64,000 nt of DNA from NCBI GenBank assembly GCA_030448265.1, contig JAUJNG010000019.1:3036-67035 (forward strand), read 5' to 3'. Numbering within the stretch: position 1 is the stretch's first letter; every line of letters starts with the position of its first letter. Made by a program: the position numbers and the translations under genes. The notes below the pieces were generated by a model. That model saw only the letters and a program-made list of their open reading frames with translations. It ran no database searches and had not been told where the DNA came from. Positions 15,430-24,089 of the stretch are shown here, in pieces. This DNA is from Abditibacterium sp. Its GTDB lineage: Bacteria; Armatimonadota; Abditibacteriia; Abditibacteriales; Abditibacteriaceae.

Positions 15430-18400
15430 TCAATAATCGGGGGCTTCCCAGTTCAAATACTGGTTGAAATTGATGCGCTGCTCCGGCCTGGCCCACAGCG
15501 TGGCCGCAATCAACGCTTTGGATTGGCCGTAGCCGTATTTCTTCTCCGGCAGCGCTTTGATCCATTCCAGAGCGCGCGTGGGGTCGAAAACACTCATCGC
15601 CCAGGCCAGATAAACGATGTGGCTTTCCTGCTGGTTGTAAGAATTTTGGGCTTTTTTGGCGGCTTCTGCGGCCTGGTAAGCGGGCAAACGCCAACTCCAT
15701 TCGCGCTCCAGGATAACGCGCGCCAGAGCCGCGTCAAAAGGCGCCTGCTCGAAAGCCCAACTTGCGACCGAGGGCTGGTAGCGCCGGTTGTCGTCGGTGG
15801 GCGCCGCGCGTTGGAGCGACTTTTGGAAAAGCTGCGCGCCCAGTCTGGGATTGAACCCCATCGCGATGGCTGCGGCGCGCCCGCCGTGATCGGCGCTGTA
15901 TTGAGCGTCGGTGACGCGGCGCAGAGCGAGGGCTGCGACCTCATCGTTGCCGGCGCGGTGCGCCGCCGCACCGATTTGCAACAGTGCGTCCAATTGCTGC
16001 ATGGTGTTGTTGGCGTTGCCGGTGTCCCCCGCGATTTCCAGAGCGGCGGCGGCATCGGTGGGTGCCAGCGCGCGGGCGAGTTCCACCCGCGCGCTCGAAA
16101 GCAGATTGGCGGATTCGAACTTCCGTCCGTTGGGTTCGCGCTCCGCCAGGTCGGCGGCTTTGATGGCGCGAGAGAGTTGCAGCTCCTCCATTTTCTTCAA
16201 ACCCAGCCGCGCGTTTTGGACATCGCCGCCGCGAGATAGAGCGCGAACCGCGCCGCCCAGAGCGAGGAAGCGCGGCACATCTTCCAAATCCTGGAGCAGC
16301 AGATCCAAAGCGTCTTGGCCGATGCGCGCGACCTTATGGCCCCAGTTGTCGGCGTTGTCGCGGCGCACTTTTTCGGGCAGCTGCACGGCGAAAGTCAGCG
16401 CCAAATCGAGCAGAGTGGCGGCGTCTGGACGCTCCAGTTTGGTCGCCACCTCGGCCATTGCCAGCAACTGCGCCACGCTCTGGGTATTGATGCCGCGCGT
16501 CGCCGCTTTCTCGCGTTCCAGCCACACCGCCGCCGCTTTATGAGCCTCGACATCGCTCGAAGCGGCCTGCACGCGCGCTAAAATGGCCTCCGCTTGAGTT
16601 TTGGCGCTTCCGGCGCGAAAAATCGGCAGCAACTGCGGCCCGCGTTCGAGAAGTCGCGCCGCATCGCGGCGCGCGAGGTCGGCAAAGTAAACCGACAAAT
16701 GGTAGCTGCCCCGCCCCGCAACCGGCTGGTCGTTCGCATCCAGAGCTTTGTCGGCGCGCAGCGCGATGACTTCCATGGCGGGCGCGCCGAAAATGTTCCA
16801 GGCCAATCGCCAATCGCCGCGCTCCGGCTGCTCTCTCACCAAATCGTTGGCCAGCGCCCTGGCATCGACAACCGGCACGGCTTCGAGATTCAGCGTCACA
16901 TCTCTGGCATCGCCGCGCGTTTTGAGAGCCGTGAACCCCGTCGCGCTCGCGGCCAGAAGCTCGATTTCGCCCTGGGGCAAATCCTCGAAACGAAAAGTGC
17001 CCGTCGCGTCGGTTGTGGCCGGTTCGCGCCAGTTGTTGCCCGCAATGGCCACGCGCGCCCCCGCGACCGGTTGTCCCGCCTGCAAAACGCGCCCGCTCCA
17101 AATCTGACCGCTCGGCTGCAAAACGATGTCGCCCACCTGCCAGTTCGCCGCGACTCTGGAAACCTCGCCGCCCTTGCCCAGCACGAAACCAGGACGCTCG
17201 ATGCCCAAAAACTCCGGTTTGTCTTGATCGACAAAAAGTTCGCTCCAGCGGCCATCGGCGCCCGAAATCGCCTCAATGGTCGGGATTCCCATGTTCGGGC
17301 TGCCTTTGAACATCACCTTCGCGCCCGCGACGGGTTGGCCCGCTCCGTCCACCACGCGACCCGCAAGAGAGCCGATTTGTGAGGGCACATCGGCTTCGGG
17401 TTTGACAATCACTTCCAACGGCGCGAACGACCTTCCGGCGGCGGGCACGGTGATAGTTTTGGGCGAAATAATCTCCTGCCCCTGCGCTGCCAGGTTGTAA
17501 GTTCCGGCGGGCACCGCGAGCGGAGTGAAAACGCCATCGACGGCGCCGACTTGCTCGGAGAAACCTTTCTCCTTGTTTTCGAGGTTGAAATAAAAATAGC
17601 GCGGCGCGGCGCCCTTTTCATCGCGCACCGTGCCCGCGATGCGCGTTCCTGGCGCGAGCGCAATAGTGCCGAAATCGTATTGCGCCGCGCCTTGAGGAAT
17701 CGAGACGTTCTGGATGGTTTTCTCGACATGGGTTTCGCTGCGCAGCCGCGCGAAGTAGATGTCGCGGCTGGTCAGGGCTTTGAAACGGCCCTGCGCGTCG
17801 GTGACGACCCGCCCCTGTGCTTCGGCCATGATTTCAACCCGAACACTCGGCAGCGGCTTTTTGGAGACGGCATCCACGACTTGCCCCGTTACTTCGAGTG
17901 CGCGCGACGCCACCCAATCGGGCAGACGGCGCGTTTCCCCGCCCTGAAGCGGCTCGAAAGCGAGTTCCTTCAAAACCCAGCCGTCGGCAACGGTGAAGGC
18001 GCGCAGTGAAGTGGCGTCGGGCCGCAGCCCGCCAATCGAAAACGTGCCGTCGGGCGCCGCCTGGTAATTCTGGAAGGCTCCCGCACTCAAAACCCCGATG
18101 GGGATGTCGCCGAGCGGTTTGCCATCGGGAGTCACGATGCGGCCCGTGACGGTTCCACCCGCTTTGACGAAAAGCGGCGGCGCTTCTTTTTGCGCTAAAT
18201 CGAGGCTGTAAGTCGCTTTTTGAAAGCGCGGGTCGTTGATTTCGAGGAGCGCGCGCCCACTTGTGGGCAGGTTGTCGAAATGGTAGCGTCCCTGTGCGTC
18301 GGTGATGGCATCGAGTCCCAGACTCGAATCGAGGGTCGTGGCCGCATTGGAAACGCTCCATTTTTCGGGAGTCCAACCGCTCAAGCGCAGCGCCGCGCCC

Positions 18401-18780
18401 GCGACGGGTTTTTGTGCGGCATCCAGCACCACGCCGCCCCATTTTTGCGCGGCCTGAAGCTGAAATTTGGTTTCGCCCGCCTCGATATTTCGCCCCGCGA
18501 CCGCAAACCCTGGCACCAAAACGCGCACCGCGTAGGAATGGCGCGGCGTTTTAGCCTCGTCGATTTCCAGAATCACCACGCCGTTGGCGTCAGTCACCAG
18601 ATCGCGCGGCGGGAGTGGTTTGTAATAGTCGAGGCGCTCCAAAACGCGCACGGGGGCGCCCGCGAGCGGTTTGGCATCGGTGCCCAGCACGAGTATGCGC
18701 GCCGGAGCCGCCCACAGCGAGGCCGAAAAACAGAGCAGCGTGCCCAGCGAAATCAGAAATGGCAAGCGTGAGAAAAGCAT
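15430..18780 (-). CDS. Large exported protein with carboxypeptidase-regulatory-like repeats
   Basis: The start MLFSRLPFLISLGTLLCFS gives a Sec signal peptide ending near WAAPA, for 1116 residues. About residues 25-620 consist of six or more beta-sandwich CarboxypepD_reg-like repeats, each with a PVAGA-V-L...TDAQGRY.F..LP signature (AGAPVRVLERLD..TDANG; VAGAALRLSGWT..TDAQGRYHFDNLPTSG; GAKVMFKGSPN..GADGRW). The last 450 residues are predicted to be mainly helical with repeated short Ala-rich units such as LLQIGAAAHRAGNDEVAALA, possibly TPR-like. The function is unknown; surface or periplasmic scaffolding is an inference. Confidence 0.8.
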   Translation of the reverse strand: MLFSRLPFLISLGTLLCFSASLWAAPARILVLGTDAKPLAGAPVRVLERLDYYKPLPPRDLVTDANGVVILEIDEAKTPRHSYAVRVLVPGFAVAGRNIEAGETKFQLQAAQKWGGVVLDAAQKPVAGAALRLSGWTPEKWSVSNAATTLDSSLGLDAITDAQGRYHFDNLPTSGRALLEINDPRFQKATYSLDLAQKEAPPLFVKAGGTVTGRIVTPDGKPLGDIPIGVLSAGAFQNYQAAPDGTFSIGGLRPDATSLRAFTVADGWVLKELAFEPLQGGETRRLPDWVASRALEVTGQVVDAVSKKPLPSVRVEIMAEAQGRVVTDAQGRFKALTSRDIYFARLRSETHVEKTIQNVSIPQGAAQYDFGTIALAPGTRIAGTVRDEKGAAPRYFYFNLENKEKGFSEQVGAVDGVFTPLAVPAGTYNLAAQGQEIISPKTITVPAAGRSFAPLEVIVKPEADVPSQIGSLAGRVVDGAGQPVAGAKVMFKGSPNMGIPTIEAISGADGRWSELFVDQDKPEFLGIERPGFVLGKGGEVSRVAANWQVGDIVLQPSGQIWSGRVLQAGQPVAGARVAIAGNNWREPATTDATGTFRFEDLPQGEIELLAASATGFTALKTRGDARDVTLNLEAVPVVDARALANDLVREQPERGDWRLAWNIFGAPAMEVIALRADKALDANDQPVAGRGSYHLSVYFADLARRDAARLLERGPQLLPIFRAGSAKTQAEAILARVQAASSDVEAHKAAAVWLEREKAATRGINTQSVAQLLAMAEVATKLERPDAATLLDLALTFAVQLPEKVRRDNADNWGHKVARIGQDALDLLLQDLEDVPRFLALGGAVRALSRGGDVQNARLGLKKMEELQLSRAIKAADLAEREPNGRKFESANLLSSARVELARALAPTDAAAALEIAGDTGNANNTMQQLDALLQIGAAAHRAGNDEVAALALRRVTDAQYSADHGGRAAAIAMGFNPRLGAQLFQKSLQRAAPTDDNRRYQPSVASWAFEQAPFDAALARVILEREWSWRLPAYQAAEAAKKAQNSYNQQESHIVYLAWAMSVFDPTRALEWIKALPEKKYGYGQSKALIAATLWARPEQRINFNQYLNWEAPDY

Positions 18781-18814
18781 GACAGGGGCCAATGAAAACC
18801 AAATTGGCCTCAGT

Positions 18815-19477
18815 TTACTGCGCCAATAGTTCCGCATTATGTCTCGGCATTTCCCACGGCCCGACGTGCGCGATTCCACGTTTGGAAACCCATTTCGAGC
18901 CGTCCAAATACCAGCGAAGCGGCCAATCGGCGCCGCGACTCAAACCGATGCGCGCCGCGCGAATTTGCGGCGCGCGGTTTTCTAAAAACGATTCGCGGTC
19001 GGGATTATGGGCCACAATCAAGGGCGAAGAGGGCGAAGTCAAATCGAGGCCGTTTTCATCGCGGTCGATGTCGAGCGCGAGACACAATTTCGACGGCCCA
19101 TTCGTTAAATCGCGCTCTTTTTCGACCGGTCGCAGCGATTTCATGGTTTCGGGGCCGAAACGCGGCTCGATGGCGCGAATTAAGACCGCTTCGGCGAGTC
19201 CGGCGGGCCGCGTCACGGCGTTGACGCAAAAATAGCTGCCGTAAATGCGAAACACGTAGGCGAAACCTTCTTCGCCCCACATCATCGCGTTGCGCGGCGT
19301 TTCCCGCACATAAGCATGGCAGGCCGGATCGCCGACTAAATAAGCCTCGGTTTCGACAATTTCGCCGCCAATCCACTCATTCCCAACTTTGCGAAGCAGA
19401 AAGTGGCCCAGCAGCGCGGGCGCCACGCTGTCGGCGGCGGGAGCGTAGAAATCGCGGGACAAGGGATGAATTTCCAT
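18815..19477 (-). CDS. DNA-3-methyladenine glycosylase (AAG/MPG family)
   Basis: This 220-residue base-excision repair enzyme removes alkylated purines. Family motifs are present: LLGHFLLRKVGNEWIGGEIV-ETEAY with the catalytic Glu, RNAMMWGEEGFAYVFRIYG with the DNA-intercalating Tyr region, and NGPSKLCLALDI. Length is typical of bacterial AAG. The start lies only about 5 bases from a family D hairpin. The downstream neighbour on the same strand is the large exported protein, with no functional link visible. Confidence 0.9.
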   Translation of the reverse strand: MEIHPLSRDFYAPAADSVAPALLGHFLLRKVGNEWIGGEIVETEAYLVGDPACHAYVRETPRNAMMWGEEGFAYVFRIYGSYFCVNAVTRPAGLAEAVLIRAIEPRFGPETMKSLRPVEKERDLTNGPSKLCLALDIDRDENGLDLTSPSSPLIVAHNPDRESFLENRAPQIRAARIGLSRGADWPLRWYLDGSKWVSKRGIAHVGPWEMPRHNAELLAQ

Positions 19478-19481
19478 AGCT

Positions 19482-19569
19482 TAGAGAACGCGAAGCGTCA
19501 GCGAGTGAGGCATGACTGCAACCAACAAGTCACAGCCATGCCTCACTCACTGACGCGTCGCGTTCTCTA
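19482..19569. repeat. Inverted repeat, family D copy 1
   Basis: The arm TAGAGAACGCGAAGCGTCAG and its near-complement around 19537-19569 (CTGACGCGTCGCGTTCTCTA) flank a 23-base loop. It lies just upstream of the 3-methyladenine glycosylase start. Other copies: 54813-54898 and 55888-55975. Confidence 0.92.
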
Positions 19570-19662
19570 CTTCAGTGCCCTGCGCTGTGATGGACTTCGC
19601 GCAGGAAGATAAACAGGCGGAGGAGCAGAGAAGGCCAATGAAGCGAATTTGCTGTCTGGCCT

Positions 19663-20046
19663 TTACTCTCCTTCTCCCCTTCTCCCCTTCTCCCCTTCTT
19701 CGAAGCGTGCCGTAATGATGAAGTCGATGCCGCCGCGAATGTTGAAATGGCCCGTCACGGTCATCCAGCGCGGCGCGCAGGCGGTCACCATCGCGTTGAG
19801 AATCTGGTTGGTGACATCCTCGTGAAAATGGCCCTCGTCGCGAAAACTCCACAGAAACTGCTTGATGGATTTCGATTCGAGGCACCATTCGAGCGGCGAG
19901 TATTCGACGGTGAGAGTGGCGAAATCGGGCTGGCCGGTGAGCGGGCAAAGTGTCGTGAATTCGGTCGTGGAAAATTGAATGGTGTAGGTGTTATCGGGAT
20001 GCGGATTGGGAAAAGTTTCAATTGTCTTGGAAGGTTGAAGCGCCAT
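19663..20046 (-). CDS. queF: NADPH-dependent 7-cyano-7-deazaguanine (preQ0) reductase
   Basis: The product has 127 residues, the single-domain YkvM-type QueF that makes preQ1 for queuosine. The catalytic Cys lies in FTTLCPLTGQPDFA, the substrate Glu in SKSIKQFLWSFRDEGHFHED, and the C-terminal GHFNIRGGIDF block is complete. The start at 20046 (MALQPSKTIETFPNP) is favoured over an upstream TTG. The last dozen residues (EEGEKGRRGEGE) are encoded by a tandem CTCCCCTTCTCCCC repeat beyond the usual family end and are probably not functional. No other queuosine genes are nearby. Confidence 0.93.
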   Translation of the reverse strand: MALQPSKTIETFPNPHPDNTYTIQFSTTEFTTLCPLTGQPDFATLTVEYSPLEWCLESKSIKQFLWSFRDEGHFHEDVTNQILNAMVTACAPRWMTVTGHFNIRGGIDFIITARFEEGEKGRRGEGE

Positions 20047-20088
20047 AGCCAACTCATTTTACGAAATGATTCGAGATTCAGGATTTTT

Positions 20089-20397
20089 TCAATCGGGAAT
20101 TTCGACTTTGACAACGCCCTCTTCGATCACGACGCGATAAGTCTCGACATCCATGCCTTCGACGCTCAGACATTTTCCGGTCTGGCAGTCGAATTCCCAG
20201 GCGTGCCAGGGGCAGGAAACGGTGTTTCCCTCGGTGTAGCCGTCGGCGAGCGAGGCGCCGGCGTGAGGGCACACGTTGTCGATGGCGTGGGCGGTTTCGC
20301 CGGCGCGAAAGACGGCGATTTGATGCGCGCCGGAGCGAAACAAAAAGCCTTCGCCATCGGGAAGTTGTTCTAAAGGAGCGACAGGTTCTAATTTCAT
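20089..20397 (-). CDS. Rieske [2Fe-2S] ferredoxin-like protein (NirD type)
   Basis: This 102-residue single-domain Rieske protein has cluster ligands in CPHAGASL (Cys, His) and CPWHAWEF (Cys, His), spaced as in small ferredoxin subunits of dioxygenases and NirD. The chain ends soon after the fold with VKVEIPD. It would carry electrons in the cytoplasm to an unknown oxygenase or reductase; no partner enzyme adjoins it. It begins 9 bases from a family A hairpin. Confidence 0.9.
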   Translation of the reverse strand: MKLEPVAPLEQLPDGEGFLFRSGAHQIAVFRAGETAHAIDNVCPHAGASLADGYTEGNTVSCPWHAWEFDCQTGKCLSVEGMDVETYRVVIEEGVVKVEIPD

Positions 20398-20405
20398 CTC
20401 TTTAA

Positions 20406-20490
20406 ATTAACCACAGAGACACGGAGACACAGAGATTTTTTGAGATTTTTTACTCCAACTCCGCTTTTTCTCTGTGTCTCTGTGGTTAAT
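20406..20490. repeat. Inverted repeat, family A copy 3
   Basis: The arm AATTAACCACAGAGACACGG with the complement CTCTGTGTCTCTGTGGTTAA surrounds a loop rich in T. It fills the gap between the Rieske gene and the first TrkA-type gene and ends 4 bases from the stop of the latter. Confidence 0.92.
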
Positions 20491-20494
20491 CTCC

Positions 20495-21151
20495 CTAAAC
20501 CAGAAACTCGCGCAAAGTCGATTCGAGCGCGGCGGGCACCAAAATCAGCAGCACGTCGCCGGACTCGAACACGGTTTCGCCCTTGGGAATTTGCGCTTCG
20601 CCCTCGCGCAGAACTGAGATGACCAAACTCTGCGGCGGCAGCTTCATTTCGCTCAGTTTGGCTCCACAAAGCGGCGAATCGTCTTCAACGATGATTTCCA
20701 CCACTTCCAGACTCGATTTTTCCAGCGCGCCCAGCAAAATGACGGGCGATTTATCGACTTTCTGGCCGATCATGTTGAGAACCGCCGCCGTGCCCGACAA
20801 ACGTTCGTGAACGCCGAGTTTTTCGAAAAGCGCTTCGTTATCGGGGTTGTTGACGCGCGCCAGAATGCGCTGGCGATTGAAACAAAGCCGCGCCATCTGG
20901 CAAATCACCAGGTTGTCGGGGTCATCGCCGGTGGCGGCGAAAAGCAGATCGGCGCGCTCGATGCCCGCCGATTTGAGAACGAGCGGGTCGCAGCCATCGC
21001 CCTGCATCACGACATCGCCTAGATCGGCGCTCAGGCGGCGCGCGTTGACGTGGTCTTTTTCCATCAAACACACCTCGTAGTTGCGGTTGATGAGCGAGCG
21101 CGACAGGTAATAACCGATTTTTCCGCCGCCGATGATAATTGCGTAAGCCAT
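20495..21151 (-). CDS. TrkA/KtrA-type potassium channel regulatory protein (RCK-N and RCK-C)
   Basis: The start MAYAIIIGGGKIGYYLSRSL at 21151 begins the Rossmann RCK-N domain, with the nucleotide motif GGGKIG and the acidic MEKD strand end. The TrkA-C domain covers about residues 140-218 (SLEVVEIIVEDDSPLCGAKL to GDVLLILVPAALESTLREFL). The total is about 218 residues, the KtrA/KtrC size. It is expected to sit in the cytoplasm as a nucleotide-sensing ring on a potassium transporter. A second TrkA-N protein and a KimA-like permease follow upstream on the same strand. Confidence 0.9.
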   Translation of the reverse strand: MAYAIIIGGGKIGYYLSRSLINRNYEVCLMEKDHVNARRLSADLGDVVMQGDGCDPLVLKSAGIERADLLFAATGDDPDNLVICQMARLCFNRQRILARVNNPDNEALFEKLGVHERLSGTAAVLNMIGQKVDKSPVILLGALEKSSLEVVEIIVEDDSPLCGAKLSEMKLPPQSLVISVLREGEAQIPKGETVFESGDVLLILVPAALESTLREFLV

Positions 21152-21153
21152 AA

Positions 21154-21228
21154 GATAGAGGTGAGAGGTGAGAGGTGAGAGGCGAGACAATAAGAGCCGA
21201 AATTCTCGCCTCTCGCCTCTCGCTTCTA
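21154..21228. repeat. Short inverted repeat between the two TrkA-type genes
   Basis: GAGGTGAGAGGTGAGAGG direct repeats at 21157-21186 are complemented by CTCGCCTCTCGCCTCTCGC at 21205-21224. It fills the 82-base space between the two genes. Confidence 0.8.
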
Positions 21229-21233
21229 ACCTT

Positions 21234-21695
21234 TCAGTCATTAAGTGCGCTCGCATCGCCCGAGGCCGACATTTCGCCAGGGAGTTCGGGAAATTCGCCG
21301 TTTTGCGCCCACAGTTCGACGAGTCCTTCGACAACCGTGGTAACGCACAGCGTTTCGACGCCCAGTTCGCGGTATTTGGCAGCGCGAATCGGGTCTTTGA
21401 GGCGTGCCAGCGCGCGCGGCGTGGCGAACTGCTCCTTGGCCATCTGCACGATCATCAAATTGCGATTATCGCCGCCCGTCACGGCCACCAGAGCATCGCA
21501 CGAACCGGCTCCGGCGCGTTTGAGCGTGGGAGCGTCGAGGCCGCTGCCGTGAAACGTCGCGCCGCGAAAATCGCCGCCCAGACTCGCAAAAGTCTCGCGG
21601 TTTTCGTCGATGACCACGACTTCGCTGCCGCCGCGTTCGAGGCGCTGCGCCAGACGCGAGCCGACGCGCCCGCAGCCTACGATGAGGATTTTCAT
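21234..21695 (-). CDS. TrkA-N (RCK-N only) protein
   Basis: The protein has 153 residues from MKILIVGCGRVGSRLAQRL. It has the GCGRVG nucleotide motif, VVVIDENRETF, and a CDALVAVTGGDNRNLMIVQM strand-helix, all of the RCK-N type. The RCK-C domain is absent, and the chain ends with a Gly/Ser-rich tail. Together with the adjacent full-length TrkA-like protein it could form a hetero-oligomeric ring controlling potassium uptake. The longer open frame upstream lies in a palindrome and is not coding. Confidence 0.88.
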   Translation of the reverse strand: MKILIVGCGRVGSRLAQRLERGGSEVVVIDENRETFASLGGDFRGATFHGSGLDAPTLKRAGAGSCDALVAVTGGDNRNLMIVQMAKEQFATPRALARLKDPIRAAKYRELGVETLCVTTVVEGLVELWAQNGEFPELPGEMSASGDASALND

Positions 21696-21711
21696 GGTTG
21701 ATTTTAATTGC

Positions 21712-21942
21712 GTGACGCTCGAAACCTCCCCCGCCCCCTCCAAACGAACGGGTGTGCGGGTTGGAGATTTCAACACAGAGAACGCAGAGAGACAGAGAAA
21801 GCAGAGGACTTTTCAAAGAGGATTTCGCTTGAAACTCCCCAAAAAATCTCTGTGGCCCTCTGTTTCTCTGCGTTCTCTGTGTTGAAAACACCAACCCGCA
21901 CATCCGTTCGTTTGGAGAGGGCGGGGGAGGTTTCGAGCGTCT
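21712..21942. repeat. Nested inverted repeat with a family A element in its centre (family A copy 4)
   Basis: Outer arms (CGAAACCTCCCCCGCCCCCT onward, and the matching AGGGCGGGGGAGGTTTCG at the right) enclose CAAACGAACGGGTGTGCGGG / CACATCCGTTCGTTTGG. Inside these, family A arms (AACACAGAGAACGCAGAGAG and complement) surround a loop. It spans the whole gap between the TrkA-N gene and the permease stop. Confidence 0.9.
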
Positions 21943-23950
21943 AATGCCTCGCCAACTCCCGTTCGCGCGCCTTTTCCTCTTCCGAAACCGGCACGAACGC
22001 TTCGATATGATACGGCACGTTCACCACCACCACGCCCTGCATGAAATGCAGCCGCACCGCGAGCGCGAACGCGGCGTGTCCATGCAGCAGTTTGGCGAAC
22101 CAGCCGCGCGGCTCGAATTCGGGGATGATCATCATCACCGTGCAGCCAGGATCGAGTTTTTGCAAACGCTCGACGTATTCCACGACCGGAATCGTCAGCG
22201 AGCGAAACGGCGACTCCAAAATCGTGAGCGGCAGACCGCGCGAATAGAGCGTCCAGCGCGCTCGCACGCGGCTTTCGCGTTCGGGATTGATGGAAACGTG
22301 CAGGGCGCGCGCATCGCTGGAAATCGAGCGCGCCAGCTGCATCGCCGGAATCACGCCGCGGTGAATATCCGGCACCAGAACGCAAACGTGCTGCTGCGCG
22401 CCCTGCGCGGGCCGGTAGCCTTCGAGCGACAACTGCTTGGCCACGCTGCGATAATGCGCCTTGATTTTGAGAAACAAAAAAACCAGCGCCGGAATCACGA
22501 TGACGATGATCCAGGCGCCGTCGCGGAATTTGACGATGGCGAAAATAATCATCACCACGAAGGTGCAAAAACAGCCGAAACCGTTGACGGCGGCTTTGAG
22601 TTGCCAACCCTTTTCGCGCAGTCGGAGCCAGCGCCTGACCATGCCGCCCTGCGAAATGGTGAAGCAGAGGAACACGCCGATGGCATAAAGCGGGATGAGA
22701 TGGTGAACGTCGCCCTTGAAAATGATGATGGCGAGCGCTGAAAAGAACGCCAGAATGAAAATGCCGTTGTTATAAACCAGACGGTCGCCGATGTTGGCCA
22801 ACTGGCGCGGCAAAAAGCCGTCGCCCGCCTGCAAAGCGCACAGGCGCGGAAATCCGGCGAAAGCGGTGTTGGCGGCCAGAATCAGAATGATGCAGGTGAC
22901 GATCTGCATCCCGATATAAAGCAGCGAAGTGCCGAAAACGGCGCGCCCGATCTGGGAAACGACGGTTTCACCCAGCGTCACCTCACGTCCGGCGGCGTGA
23001 GCGGCTTCGATGGCGGCGGGTGACATCAGTGTCGCGTTGGGCGGCAGAGCGTGGGAGTGAACCGCGAGAAACGAAAGCCCGAAGAAAATCGTGCCCAGCA
23101 AAACCGCCAGAATCCCCATCGTCTTCGCCGCGTTTTTGCTCGCGGGTTCTTTGAAAGCCTGAGTGCCGGTGGCAATCGACTCGACGCCGGTGAGAGCCGT
23201 GCAGCCTGAAGCGAAGGCGTGCAAAATGAGAAACAGTCCGGCGAAACGCGACAATTCCCCAAAATTCTCGAACGCGATGCGCCCCGTATTTTCGTTCAAA
23301 TAGCGCGCATTTTGCAAATCGACGGCGCTATGAACGGGCGTCAGATGGCCGGAAAAGTATTGGTAAACGCCGTAGCCGATCATGCCATACATCAACACCA
23401 GAAACGAATAGGCCGGAAGCGCGAAAGCGAGACCGCTTTCCTTGGCGCCACGCAAATTGATGAGCGTGATGAACAAAACCGCCGCCAGACACATATGGAC
23501 GGTGTATTGCGCGATGTTGGAACTGGGATTGAGTCCTTTGACCAGGGAAACGATGGCCGCGATGCCCGCCGACGACGAAACCGCGACGGTGAGAATGTAA
23601 TCGACGAGCAGCGAAGCGCCCGCGATTTGCGCCGGAAGCGGCCCCAGATTATCGCCCGCCACGACGTAGGAGCCGCCGCCCGACGGATAGGCCATCACGA
23701 TCTGCCGATAGGACACCACAACGATGGAAAGCAAAACGATAATCGCCAGCGCCAGCATCGGCGTGATGTTGAACAGACTCGTTCCGGCCTGGAGCAGCGC
23801 CGCCATGATTTCTTCCGAGGCGTAGGCCGTCGAGGAAAGCGCATCGGAGGCGAAAATGGGCAGCGCGAGAAGAATGGGAAGCCGCTCGTGCGCCATACGC
23901 TCGGTGGCGATGGGCGCGCCGATGACAACGCGGCGAAGGGACAGGGGCAT
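21941..23950 (-). CDS. KimA-like APC-superfamily potassium/amino-acid permease
   Basis: The protein has 669 residues and about 12 membrane helices, followed by a cytoplasmic C-terminal region of nearly 190 residues (from about 480). The N-terminal LPIFASDALSSTAYASEEIM and the VMAYPSGGGSYVVAGDNLG loop match the KimA/YdaO branch of the APC superfamily, which imports potassium with protons and is inhibited by c-di-AMP in Bacillus. Two TrkA-type proteins directly downstream support potassium as substrate. An amino-acid substrate remains possible. Start ATG at 23950. Confidence 0.85.
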   Translation of the reverse strand: MPLSLRRVVIGAPIATERMAHERLPILLALPIFASDALSSTAYASEEIMAALLQAGTSLFNITPMLALAIIVLLSIVVVSYRQIVMAYPSGGGSYVVAGDNLGPLPAQIAGASLLVDYILTVAVSSSAGIAAIVSLVKGLNPSSNIAQYTVHMCLAAVLFITLINLRGAKESGLAFALPAYSFLVLMYGMIGYGVYQYFSGHLTPVHSAVDLQNARYLNENTGRIAFENFGELSRFAGLFLILHAFASGCTALTGVESIATGTQAFKEPASKNAAKTMGILAVLLGTIFFGLSFLAVHSHALPPNATLMSPAAIEAAHAAGREVTLGETVVSQIGRAVFGTSLLYIGMQIVTCIILILAANTAFAGFPRLCALQAGDGFLPRQLANIGDRLVYNNGIFILAFFSALAIIIFKGDVHHLIPLYAIGVFLCFTISQGGMVRRWLRLREKGWQLKAAVNGFGCFCTFVVMIIFAIVKFRDGAWIIVIVIPALVFLFLKIKAHYRSVAKQLSLEGYRPAQGAQQHVCVLVPDIHRGVIPAMQLARSISSDARALHVSINPERESRVRARWTLYSRGLPLTILESPFRSLTIPVVEYVERLQKLDPGCTVMMIIPEFEPRGWFAKLLHGHAAFALAVRLHFMQGVVVVNVPYHIEAFVPVSEEEKARERELARH

Positions 23951-24089
23951 ACGAAAAACGGCGCTTTCACGCGGGAGTGCAAAAGTGCCAATCGGATATT
24001 ATGGCGCAAGGTGTCGAGGCTGCCAACGCGCGCAGCTTATCGCAATGTTGACCGGTTCTCTTGCCACTTGCGGAGAGGGTTCGCGCCAC

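Noticed and set aside
21806-21903. Short open frames with TETQRH..LCVSVSL-type translations in family A repeats
   Set aside because: Only repeat translation; the one supported case is the signal peptide at 1698-1799, where a domain follows in frame.
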